Assembly (NCBI GenBank): GCA_018398585.1
Contig: JAGTTD010000003.1
Location: 9,494,637 to 9,558,636, forward strand
DNA length: 64,000 nt
Source: Simmondsia chinensis
Taxonomy: Eukaryota; Streptophyta; Magnoliopsida; Caryophyllales; Simmondsiaceae
Reading direction: 5' to 3'
A model generated the notes under the pieces. The model did not search any database. It had not been told where the DNA came from and saw nothing but the letters and a program-made list of their open reading frames with translations. Made by a program: the position numbers and the translations under genes. This document shows, in pieces, positions 1-10,306 of the stretch (position 1 is the stretch's first letter; the number at the start of each line of letters is the position of its first letter).

Positions 1-1213
1 AACCACTTTGGCCACAGCCTTCTGCGAAGGTGGGCAAAAGCGAATCATACAGTTGGATTACTTGGTAGTTGATGCACCTTCTTCATACAATGGAATTCTC
101 GATAGGCCTGTGCTAAACCATCTCAAGGCCATGGTTTCAACTTATCACCTGGCCATGAAATTTGAAGCAGAGATGGGGGGATTATTTCCATAAGGGGAAG
201 CCAAAGGGTAGCGAAGGAATGTTACTAGGCATCCTGCGGTTCCATTATCTCCACTGGAAATCCCTTAGAAATCGATGATAGACCTCTCCTAAACTTGTCA
301 GAAGTGAGTGGTCATGCCCCAGTGACAGTTGGAGATTTTGAAATAGACACGGGATGTTTTGTTCATTTAGGAGCCGACCTACCACCCGAAATTTGAAGGC
401 AAATATGCGAACTGCTGACCTAATACCTCGAGGTGTTTGCATTTTCTACAGGAAAGGACGTTGGGTGTACCGCCAGAGGTAATCACCCATCGACTTAATG
501 TTAACCTGAAAGAACTCCAGTAAGGCAGAAAAGGTGTAGTTTCTGTGTCGAGAGAAATTACGCTGTAAGAACCGAGGTGTCCCAATAAACTTAGGCTGGT
601 TTCCTCAGGGAGGCGTTGTATCCCGAGTGGCTTGCTAATGTGGGACTTGTTAAAAAACCTAAAGGGAGCTGGAGGATGTGTGTTGATTTCATAAACCTTA
701 GTGACCCATGTCCAAAGGACTCGTATCCTCTCCCAACGATTGACCAACTAGTGCACTCGACGGCTAGCAATGAACTTTTCAGTTTTATGGATGCCTTTTG
801 AGGCTATCATCAGACACAATGTATCCGATTAATGGAGAAAAGACGTCCTTCATTACTGCAGAAGGAACTTACTGTTATAAGGTAATGCCATTTGGAATCA
901 AGAATGCTGAAGCCACCTATCAACACTTCGTAAACGAACTTTTTGCCCCTCAAATCAGTAGAAACATGGAAGTATACATTGATGATAGTGAAATCGCGAA
1001 AAGAGGCCAAACATGTAGCAAATTTAACAGAGGCTCTGGAAGCCCTTAAAGCATTTCGAATGAGGTTGAATACGGAAAAGTGCTCCTTTGGCCTTCCTGA
1101 AAGAACATTCTCGGGCTTTATTGTAAGTTCGCGGGGTACTGAAGCAAACCCAGACAAAGTTCGTGCCATCCTAGATATGAGAGCTCCAAAGACTAAGAAG
1201 GAAATCCAGAAGC
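1..1213 (+). pseudogene. Tat-lineage Ty3/gypsy pol, upstream half (protease flank and RT), broken
   Basis: This is the 5' part of the polyprotein of the outermost retrotransposon in the nest. The first 190 bases encode the segment after the aspartic protease, with YNGILDRPVL matching the conserved YN-ILGRP block, ending in TAA. RT follows in shifting frames: PEWLANVGLVKKPKGSWRMC, CPKDSYPLPTIDQL and FSFMDAF, with a TGA at 799-801 inside the DAF-GY motif. The catalytic box is YIDD at 975-986. A frameshift follows directly, and the thumb region runs to APKTKKEIQKL at the right edge. The protein was an RT for an element that replicates through RNA; this copy cannot make it. The frame resumes at 30770 once the inserted element is ignored. 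RT motif order and the second RNase H found downstream point to the Tat clade. Confidence 0.88.
1209..1213. repeat. Target site duplication GAAGC, left copy
   Basis: GAAGC directly precedes the TG of the left chromovirus LTR and is repeated exactly after the right LTR at 30765-30769. A 5-bp duplication is the signature of LTR-retrotransposon integration. Both outer ends of the 29.5-kb block therefore come from one insertion event. Confidence 0.9.
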
Positions 1214-1660
1214 TGTCACGGACTTTGATTCGATACCCCAATCGAATGACATAATTGAGTTGAAGAAGAAATTAAGGTGAATTGAGATGAGAAATAGAAA
1301 CAGAATTAAGATGAGTAGAGAGCAATTGAGACGGGAAAAGTAAGGAGTTTGATTAAATTTGAATTGGATGACCAATAAAATGCTAACTAGCTCATATTTT
1401 AGACTAAGTACAATTATTCAAACTAATTTGAATTAAGCAAATAAAGCAAGAAATAACCGCTGGCTATAAAAAGGCGAGAATGTTGGTTGATGAAGCTTCT
1501 AGGGGACCTGCCATGTCTGGGATGGCAACCGGGTACCGACACTACCAGCTAAAAGACACAGATGCTGCTATGATCTCTGACACAGCCCTGGCTGGACCAT
1601 TACACAGTCTGGCTGAGAACCTCTGTGATCTTGACACTCGATAATGTCATGTTCATGACA
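1214..1660 (-). repeat. Chromovirus 3' LTR
   Basis: This LTR is 447 bp and aligns along its length with 30328-30764. On the minus strand it begins TGTCATGAACATGACA and ends at the revcomp of TGTCACGG. The outermost 16 bases (1645-1660) form a hairpin-like inverted repeat, TGTCATG-TT-CATGACA. The purine-rich tract GGAGAGAGCAA (minus strand, about 1661-1671) lies just upstream in element orientation and serves as polypurine tract. Confidence 0.9.
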
Positions 1661-2583
1661 TTGCTCTCTCCTTCAGCAAATCCTTGTCCTCAAGTATTTA
1701 AGTCAGGAAATTGCTTCCTGATGAATGCCCAGTCTTCCAGGGAGCTGAGTCTTCGGGCATATTCTTCCACTACGCTAAGATCTATGCAACCCTCCTCCGG
1801 TCACGGGTTATTATGTGCTTCTTGAGAATTGCCAGCGGTGCTACTTCTGGCTGCCCTTGCATATCACAATACGGTAGCTCGGTACTGAAGTGCGCTCTTT
1901 GCCCCAACTTTTTCTTGAGATGAGAGACATGAAATATTATGTGAACCTGAGAACCCTCTAGTAAATCGATTTTGTAGGTTACTTCACCAATTCTTGCTAG
2001 AACCAGGTATGGACCATAGTATCGAGCTGCCAACTTCAAGTTTTTTCGCATGGCTACTGAGGTCTGGTAGTAAGCTTGCAGCTTGAGGTATACTAAACCC
2101 CCAACCTCAAATTCTCTCTTGATCCTTTGCTGGTCAACTTGTTGCTTGTACCGATGCTAGGCTTCTTTGAGGTTTTCCCTCAAAAGATTGATCATGATCC
2201 TGTGTTCGTTGGTGGAGTCCTCTACATCCAGAGATGAGGAGATGCAAGAAATATCTAATGCCAACAGTCGGGTTCGTACCCATACAATGCAAAGAATGGA
2301 GTTGTCTTCAGCGAAGAGTGATAATTTGTGTTCTACCAAATTCAGCCAATGGCAGCCATTACGCGTAGAGCTTAGATTTGTTGAGTGCCATGGTGTGGAT
2401 ATAGTTCTCCAAACATTGATTCACTTATTTCGTTTGTCCATCAGACTGTGGGTGGTGGGCTCTACTCTTGTTTAGCTCACTCTCAATCAGCCGCATAAGT
2501 TCCTTCCAAAACAAGCTCTGGAAAGATCCATCTCTATCGGAGATGATGTTCTTGGGTAGTCCATGCAAGCAGTATAATTTGGC
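1661..2583 (-). pseudogene. Chromovirus pol 3' end: integrase core second half, IN C-terminus and chromodomain-like tail
   Basis: Read from 2583 downwards, the integrase core resumes in the middle of its catalytic domain: LHGLPKNIISDRDGSFQSLF with the second catalytic Asp, then HHPQSDGQT. Where the catalytic Glu is expected the codon is AAA (Lys, 2428-2430), followed by a TAA (2425-2427). The C-terminal integrase segment reads ARYYGPYLVLARIGEVTYKI and GSQVHIIFHVSHLKKKLG (from about 2027). After it comes a degenerate chromodomain-like stretch, WKNMPEDSAPW, and the terminal motif ILEDKD. Chromodomains tether chromovirus integrase to chromatin. The front half of the same integrase lies at 12563 and again at 26673, separated by copia DNA. 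Stops and the lost Glu make it inactive. Confidence 0.87.
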
Positions 2584-2588
2584 AAGGA
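2584..2588. repeat. Target site duplication AAGGA of the copia element, left copy
   Basis: AAGGA precedes the TG of the first copia LTR and reappears after the copia LTR ends at 12558-12562 and 26668-26672. Both right-hand copies are expected if the copia right end was itself duplicated. Confidence 0.85.
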
Positions 2589-3381
2589 TGTTAGGAAGAG
2601 TGTCCTAAATCCAGATTTATTATGTTAATATTACTTTATTAAAGAATAAAATTGAAGTTCCAGTTGTTTCCTTGTTAAATTTGTGTAAGCGATCATTTAC
2701 AATGCATGTAATTTTCTTTTTGGAAACATCCATGAGTTGGGAGTAGAAACTACAATTTACATGTTTGTTCTAAGTGGTTTATGAGATTAATCCATAGATA
2801 GACTTGGAAAAAATGGTATGGATTGTTGTTTGAAAGACTTGTATTCGAAGATAAGTTTGGACCACTTGTATGTTAAGACTATAATATGGCACTTTAAATG
2901 ACTTGTCTTATTTATGTGAATGGTGATCCAAAAGTGTTATGTTAGTGTGTTTAATAAGATTGACACACTTATTTGGACCATGTAAGTTGCTTGTTTCTAG
3001 ACTGCCATCGGAGATGAGTGATTCATGTTGTACTATTTGAACGACGACTCCAAATCCTGAGAGTATTCTGGACTTGTGCATGGAGCGTTAGTTACTTTGG
3101 TGTATTGTAAGTAAGGTCTAAACGCATGACCGAATTCCCATGTACACTAGATAGCGGCGTGAAGTGCAACAAGGATTAGGTATTCAATAGGGAATCTACA
3201 GTCTCTTATGAGATACAGATGTCCCCTTAGTTGATTCCCAAGTATTTGAAGAGTTCAGGAATTTTTGCCAAAGTATTCTAAGTGTTTGACATTTGGAATT
3301 TATAACTTTAATATGTTCAATTATAAATGAATTATTCAGTGAAGGGCAAATCGGTAACTAATGGAGAAGCTATGAGAAGGA
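2589..3381 (+). repeat. Copia LTR, truncated 5' portion
   Basis: It starts TGTTAGGAAGAGTGTCC and matches the first 790 bp or so of the LTRs at 4291 and 10307. It stops abruptly at GAGAAGGA, where the other LTRs continue with ATAATG. The remaining two thirds of this LTR are missing. Confidence 0.88.
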
Positions 3382-4197
3382 CCCCCAAGGTAAAGGAATC
3401 AGCCATTGGGGGGGGGGGGGGGGGGGGAGACGCGTGCGAGCCTAAATCCATCAGGCCCAACACGAGCCCCGTGCGAAAAAAGAGGCCCGATAATGGACCG
3501 GGCCCATTAGAAAAGAGACCGAGCCCAAATATTTTTTTTTTTAACCCCCATTAGCATGAGAGCAAAGCAGGTCATGGTTCATGATGGTCCATTCCGAGGC
3601 CTAGCTATAGCTTAGCCTAGTTGTAGTCCACCACTACCTATAACCTAACCACCAAGGTGGGCCATTAGTGACAAGCCCAAGGAAAGTAGAGAACTTGCAA
3701 CCAAAACCTAGGCCCGGATGCCCCATAACACGTGGTCCAATCAACAAGACCAATACAGCACAAACCCTAGCACTCCCACGAACCCTAGCCGCCACTAGTA
3801 GCCACTAGCCGGCACCCTTACCAGCCCCCTCTCGCCCTAGCCGTCGGTAGGGATCCGGCCACCAAGGAAGAGAGAGGAGAGAGAACGCAACAGCAAGTGC
3901 CATCAACGAGCAAGAAAACCGGGACACACTGACCATCCTCATCAATGAACAACACCATGCCCAGAAAATCCGATCGGAAAAAACCAAAAGCAACCCACAT
4001 AGCCATAAGGCAGCGAGCCCAAACCTTCACCCAATGCTTAAGACAAATCTCACAAGCCTATGAATGAAGAAGCAAGAACAAAACGATGGTGAAAAGGGAG
4101 GAGAGAGAAACAAACATCCACCTCCATAATCTTCAAACCAATGCACGTCCACCCCATAACAGGCCAAGTCGAGCACCAAGATGACAAGACCGCGCGA
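3382..4197. other. Unassigned 816-bp segment replacing copia LTR and internal DNA, with a G20 tract
   Basis: This stretch has no match to other copia copies in the window. It contains 20 consecutive G at 3408-3427, a GGCCC-rich section (3440-3530) and a C/A-rich section with repeated ACCCTAG-type words (3760-3830). ORFs here are short and compositionally driven, and I recognise no protein. It may be an insertion remnant or filler DNA captured when the first copia internal region was lost. Confidence 0.5.
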
Positions 4198-4290
4198 GAT
4201 AGAATAATTGACCTAGTAGACTTTTGGTTCATACACAAATGAGATGGGTATAAAGCTTGTCATAAATTAGATTTAGGACAAGTGGAAGAT
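4198..4290 (+). other. Copia internal 3' end with polypurine tract
   Basis: These 93 bp match the bases just before the LTR at 10307 (10214-10306): end of RNase H reading frame, spacer, and the purine tract GACAAGTGGAAGAT next to the LTR start. They show that a complete copia internal region once lay to the left of the LTR at 4291. Confidence 0.8.
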
Positions 4291-6264
4291 TGTTAGTAGT
4301 AGTGCCCTAAAATTAATATTTATTATGTTAATATTATTTTATTAAAGAATAAAATTAAAGTTTGAGTCATTTTCTTGTTAAATTTGTGTAAGCGAGTATT
4401 TATACTGAATGTGATTTTCTTTTTGAAAACATCCACGAGTTGGGTGTAATTCTAAAACTACAATTACATGTTTGTTATAAGTGGATTATGAGATTAACCC
4501 ACAGATAGAATTGGAACAAATAGTATAGATTGTTGTTTGAAAGACTCGTAGTCAAAGATAAGTTTGGACCACTTATATGGTAAGACTATAACGTGACACT
4601 TTGGATGACTTGACTTGGTCTTGTTAATGATGATCCAACAGTGTTATATGTGTTTAATAAGATTGGCACACTGAGTTGGACCATGTGAGTTTCTTGCTTC
4701 TAGACTACTATCGGAGATGAGTGATTCACGTTGTACTATTTGAACAACGACTCTAAATCCTGAGAGTATTCTTGACTTGTGCATGGAGCGTTAGTAACTT
4801 TGGTGTACTATAAGTAAGGTCTAAACGTATGACTGAATTCCCACGTACACTGTGTAGCGGCGTAAAATGTGACAAGGATCAGGTATTCAATAGGGAATTT
4901 ACAATCTCTTATGAGATACATATGTCCCCTTAGTGGATTGAAAGTATTTGAATAGTTCGGAAACTTTGGCCAAAATATGCCAAGTGTTTGACATTTGGAA
5001 TTTATACGGTGAATATGTTCAAGTACAAATGAATTATTTAGCAAAGGGCGAGTTGGTAACTAATGGTGAAGATGTGAGAAGGATAATGGCAGTAGTTATA
5101 CTTATTCTTTGTCATGGACATCTAGTGGAGGGGTTGTTATCATCAATACAGTCTATTCGGGAGATATCGAATGATTGGTTTAAGTCTGGAGTGTAGTGAG
5201 ATTCATTTAGTAGAATTAAGTCTCATTTAATGGTAATTAAATTATATCACGAGATGTTTAATTTAACCCATTTGAAGCTAGATTTAAATTGTCCCTGAGG
5301 TCCCTGCGCAGCATGGTCCTAAGGCGAGGATCCGCGTCTTCGGGTGTAGACTAATCAAGGCGCGCCACGTGGCACGCTCTGGTTCACCCAAGTGTGACCC
5401 GTGCCTTTGGGCGCTGGTGAATGAGATTGTGACACGTGGCACACGTTTTAATTTTAAAAGGTACGCTGCTTTGTATTCAAGTAAAACGCCCCTTTTGATT
5501 CTTTTATATATTAAATGCCGCATTTTTGTATTAGACCTACGAATACCACATTGTTTATTTTGTATTTTTTTGCTCCGGTATACTATTATAAATAGAGGTA
5601 CCTGTTCCAAGAGTTTGTTGAAATTTTTCTTTCCTTAGTTTAATATATTTCATAGCCTACCATCCGAGGAGTTTGATGTCATTGCGTAGAAGATCGCAGG
5701 GTCTCGATTTTGAAGATTATTATTCTTTTCTGGTTTTCTTTATTTAGAGCAAATCCAGGTATGTTTTCTTTCCTTCACTTTTATTTTTTCGCTTTTCCAT
5801 TTATTTATAATATTTGTTATTATGCCTATTTAAATTTATGTAATGTTATAAATGTATTAGAGTAAAAGGCCTATATATCTAAATTAAGAATTTAAACCTG
5901 TAGATTTAAATTAAGAATTTAAATCTGTAGATTAAAAATAAGAATTTAAATCTGTAGATTAAAAATAAAAATTTTAAATCAACCATAAGTTTAAAATTAT
6001 GAATTCTATACCTGTTTCACTGCATAAACATTATAAAATTAGGGAGAATTTCTGAAATTCGTCCCAACAACTGGTATATGGGCAAAGGGTTTATAGAGAT
6101 AAACCTATTCCCTAGAACTCTAGCACATGAGGTGTCACGAAGCGTGACTCTTCGACTTTAAGTGCTCTAATAGGTGCCTTTTGTTGTGACCACAGTTGAA
6201 AAATTGTGAACCCAACGATCGGTATCAGAGTTTATTTTCCAACAAAAGTTATTTTTTCCCAACA
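4291..6264 (+). repeat. Copia LTR (middle LTR, acting 5' LTR), with two internal deletions
   Basis: It begins TGTTAGTAGTAGTG and ends CCCAACA next to the PBS. Compared with the LTR copies at 19196-19480 and 11275-11560, about 265 bp are missing at about 5298, between short TGCG-type repeats. A further 85 bp or so are missing near 5615, between GTTG-type repeats. A tandem AT-rich repeat of about 28 bp (unit containing AGAATTTAAATCTGTAGAT) lies at 5881-5970. Confidence 0.9.
5587..5595 (+). promoter_or_regulatory. TATA box of copia LTR
   Basis: TATAAATAG lies about two thirds into the LTR. The LTR copies at 19750 and 25911 keep a very similar box, and that at 11825 is mutated to TATAAGTAG. This is the expected place for U3/R transcription start. 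It is probably inactive now. Confidence 0.6.
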
Positions 6265-6280
6265 ATTCGTATCGAAGCCA
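6265..6280 (+). other. Copia primer binding site (tRNA-Met type, mutated)
   Basis: The sequence after the LTR is ATTCGTATCGAAGCCA. The duplicated copy at 20478 has TTGGTATCGAAGCC, closer to the consensus TGGTATCAGAGCC complementary to initiator tRNA-Met. This site primes minus-strand DNA synthesis. Confidence 0.7.
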
Positions 6281-7864
6281 ATCTCTGATTACATTTATAA
6301 GACACATAAATTGGTACAATAAGATCAAAACAAATAGATCTGCGATTTAATAAAATAGAGATTGTATTAAGAAGGAAAGGTTCTTTAAAGTAATGATTTA
6401 CATTGTTCGAATCATTAAAGAATAAATTGTTAATTAAATTTTTTCTTTTACTGTGACGATCTATATTGTTTAAATCGGTTAAAAAAATTAATATTTAACT
6501 TAGTTATTTAAAATAACGACTTAAATTATTTTAATCGTTAAAAGAGTTATTAGTTAACTAGGTTGTTTAAAATAACGGTTTAAATTTTTTAAATTGTTAA
6601 AGAGTTAATCGTTGATTCGGATCTAACAACCTACAATTTTTGGATTACATAGAATGTATAATGGGATTATGATTATTTAATCAAGATTTGTAAAATCGGA
6701 TAAAATTAATCTAACGAGATTAGATTTAATTATTTATTTTAATTTATTAAAAAATAAATATCTGACGGCGACATATGCATGTCAGAACCCAAAAAAAGGT
6801 TTTTTTAATTTATTTTAATTTTGTTTATGGGACGTGTTGATGTTAATATTGATTTACACTATAATTATAAATTAATTATTTCATTAATTAATTTCTTTTA
6901 TAATGTGATTATAAATTAGATAATGAGATAATCTAAATTTGCGGCACTGTTTTAAATAAAAAATTAGTTTCTATTAATTTGTTTAGTTTTAGAAAGGGTT
7001 TCTAAAAGGTAGATTATGTGACAATCTAATTTTTTTGGTATTGTTTTTAAACAATTAAAGAATATGTTATGAGATAATCTATGGTACTGTTTTGAATGTA
7101 AAATTAATTAATATTTTTATTGATCTTGATTTAGAATGAGATTCTAAAGTTAGATTATCAGATAATCAATGTTCCAAAATGATAATATTTTAAATTAATT
7201 AATTAATTAATTTTGGTTAATGGGGTTATGAGATAATCTAGATTGTAAATGCAAGTTAATTAAAAACCACTAGTTATAAATGTCAAGTGGGAGCAGGGTT
7301 TCAATTGTCGTCATCTCACGGTCTCCATTATCAGTCTAGCAGTATTGTAGATCGATATACCACCCTGTGGAGGATGTTGGTTTGCTTATTACAGGTTTAG
7401 ACTTCTATTGGAATGAACCAAAGTACAAATAAGTGATGCTACCACGCTACCATGGAGTGTTACGTGTATTTGTATGGAGGTTTAGGTAATGGTTTACACT
7501 TGACTAGTGTGATGCATTAGCCTCCCCGAGGAGCTCTGTTGTTTCATGTTAGAGACTAAGGTAAAGTGGTTAGTTAATCATGTTTAGTCAGAGTTACAAG
7601 AAAAAAACATGTTAATTGAAAATAGTTCTCGCCCGAACTAGCTTCATGCTACCCCGCTACCGGGGTGTAGTGGGGTGTTTGGGCCATTATTGTTGGCATG
7701 AGTGTACAGTTTGATTGATATCTGACTTATTGTGTATGCTAAATTGAAAGAATAGATTTCGCTGCATTATACATGACTCTTGTTGGAAGGTTACACGAAT
7801 GTTTGCATTGATAATATTTTGAATTGGATGTGGCAGGTGAACTTCACTTGATTACTAATGCATA
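6281..7864 (+). other. Copia leader or lost gag region, AT-rich, made of two families of degenerate tandem repeats
   Basis: No gag reading frame is visible here. At 6395-6625 four units of about 60 bp share GTTTAAATCGTTAAA-type cores. At 6900-7240 three or four units of about 100 bp share GAGATAATCTA and GGTACTGTTTT words. Both repeat sets are also present in the second copy (from about 20610 and 21120), so they predate the duplication. Confidence 0.6.
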
Positions 7865-10290
7865 ATGAACTCATTGGTCCAAATTATTTTGCCAAGAAAA
7901 ACTAAGTTAGACTTACTTTTTACTCACAAAGGACCTACTGGAAAGAAAGGAAAGGGTAAGATTGCAATTATAGCAACGAAGTCCATAAAGAAGTCAACAA
8001 AAGGAAAGTATTTCTTTTGCAAGAAAAATTGGCCACTGGAAGAAAAACTGCATTAAGTACTTTGCTTCACTTCTTATAAAGACAACTAAGCCATCAGGTC
8101 AAGATATGTTGATATCTCACTTAGTTGAGCCATGCACAGTTGATAGTCTACTAGGTTCCTAGTGTGTGCACTCTTGTACAACTGACCATGTCTGTAATAT
8201 GCTACAGGGGCTTAGGCTAACCAAAAGGCTGCATGATGGGGAGCTGTACCTGATGGTTAGGAGCAATAGAACAGTAGTGGTCTTAAGTTTAGGAGATGTT
8301 AACTTAGTCTCTAGTACTAGAGTTTTTGTTTCAAAAGATTGTTTATTTGTAGCTACTCTACACAGGAATTTGATTTCTGTAACTCATTTTACGAATAATT
8401 ATTTTTCAGTTGATTTTGATTATGAAATTTTTAATATAAGAAATAAATTTGCAAAATATACATGAATAAATGTTTTATTCATGTTATTTCCATATCAAAA
8501 CTCTGGTATTTATTTAATGAATCTAAAACAAGCTGACTTGTTCGATCTCCTAAAAGAAAACACCTTGAAAGGGATATTGCCTACACATGGGACCGACGTT
8601 TAGGTCACACTAATTCAAACATGATCCAAAGATTTGTGAAAGATGGACTAATTGAGGCATTGGACATGAGGTCATTGCCAGTTTAGAAATTCTGCATAGA
8701 ATGGAAGGTGACCAAGTCTACCTTTGAGAGTAAAGGCAATAGGGTTAGTGACTTACTTGAGCTGGTTCACAGAGATGTATGTGGACCAATACAAGTGCAA
8801 GCATTATGGTAGCATGAGTACTCAATCACATTTAGTGATGATTACTCAAGGCGTGGATATGTTTACCTAATGAGACATAAGTCAAACGTTTTTTGAAAAA
8901 TCCAAAGAATAGAAAGTTGAAGTCTAAAAGCTATTAGGTCAACAAGTTAAGTCAATTTGATTAGATCGAGGTGGTAAATATTTTTCGGGTGAGCTTCTGC
9001 ATTTCCCCACTACAAATGAGATAAGATCTCAGCTTTTTGCTCTGGGTACACTGTGGCATAATGCTATTGCAAATAAAAGGAACAACGGCGGTCTTTCCTG
9101 CAGTTCTTTTGATTAAAATGGTTTTTGTAAATGCAATGCAAAATACTTAGAGAAGGATTTTGTAAGTAAACTATAAAAACAAAAATAAAAGCAAAATAGT
9201 ATAATAAGAATCAAAAGAAAATGACACTAATTCTGAACGGCTAGACACAACTCAGAGACATAGTAGATGCATTAAATGAACCTACATATAGGAATGAGAA
9301 TGTTTCAAGTACACAAGAGCTTAGGTGCAGTGAGAGGATTGTCAGGACACCTGATAGGTTCATAGCGGGAGCCTTAGTGGTTGACCGTGGCATTGAATCT
9401 AATCCTTTTAGTCACAATGAAGCAATTAAGTCTCATAGTTTTGTGCAATTGGTTGATCGACCCATGCATGTACAAACGACATTAAGAGAAAGTAATGACT
9501 TTCTTGATGTTGTATGTCTACATTGTACTACTCATTAAGAATGATGCGAGGGAGTCATTAGGTGTAAAGATTTAGTTATCATGATAGCTCAATATAAAGG
9601 ACATAGGAAAGCCAACTCTACTCTTAGGATTAAGCTTCTGCGAGGTTATACAGTAGGGTGTTGGGTCTTTCTCTAGCCACTTACATTGACAGAATGTCGT
9701 CAAGGTATTGCGTGGAGGACTCTAAGAAAGGTTTTTTTTTTTTTTTTTACCTTTTAGGCATGGAGTCCCATTTTCTCTTAAGAGCGGTGTTCTATGTCAC
9801 CTCAAGATGAGGAACAGTTGAGGATTATTCCATATGCTTTGGCAGTGGGAGCCTCATGTATGCCATGATGTGCACGAGGCTAGATATTTTCTATGTTGTG
9901 GTATAGTAAGCAGGTGTCCGTCTAACTCGGGTTCGATGCACTAGGTGGCAATGAAGCGTTTTCTCTAGTACTTAAGAAGGAGTAGAGATTGTATGCTAAT
10001 CTTTCAAAGTGACGCGCTGCTTCCAGTTGGATATATTGTTTTAAGAGTTCCAGTCAAATATATATGCCAGACGTTCGATGTCCGGGCATTACATTACCCT
10101 TAGAGTAGGAGCCATTAGTGCGAGAAATGTCAAGCAGTATTGTGTTGGTGACTTCACCATAGAGGCTAAATACGTTGTAGCTTCAGAAGCTGCATAGAGG
10201 GCATGTTGGCTTAGATAGAATAATTGACCTAGTAAACTTTTGGTTCATACACAAAAGAGATGGCTATGAAGCTTTTCATAAATTGGATTT
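7865..10290 (+). pseudogene. Copia gag-pol relic, copy 1
   Basis: The gag end is visible as a lysine-rich stretch followed by a zinc knuckle (YFFCKK, then GHWKKNC one frame over). The protease-to-gag-pre-integrase region (8166-8460) reads CTTDHVCNMLQGLRLTKRLH and CLFVATLHRNLISVTHF. The integrase zinc finger and core are present to about 9070 (LDRGGKYFSG; GTLWHNAIA), with in-frame stops such as the TAG in CQF-NSA. The rest of integrase and the RT catalytic part are missing. At 9070-9250 unrelated AT-rich DNA intervenes. The RT end and RNase H follow (IIPYALAVGAS at about 9830, YCVGDFTIEAKYVVASEAA at about 10140). A T-run of about 20 lies at 9731-9750. The element cannot encode any working enzyme. 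Confidence 0.85.
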
Positions 10291-10306
10291 AGGACAAGTG
10301 GGAGAT

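Noticed and set aside
6215..6280. tRNA gene suggested by GGTATCAGAG and GGTATCGAAGCC text
   Set aside because: These are primer binding sites complementary to the tRNA 3' end; no cloverleaf can be formed around them.
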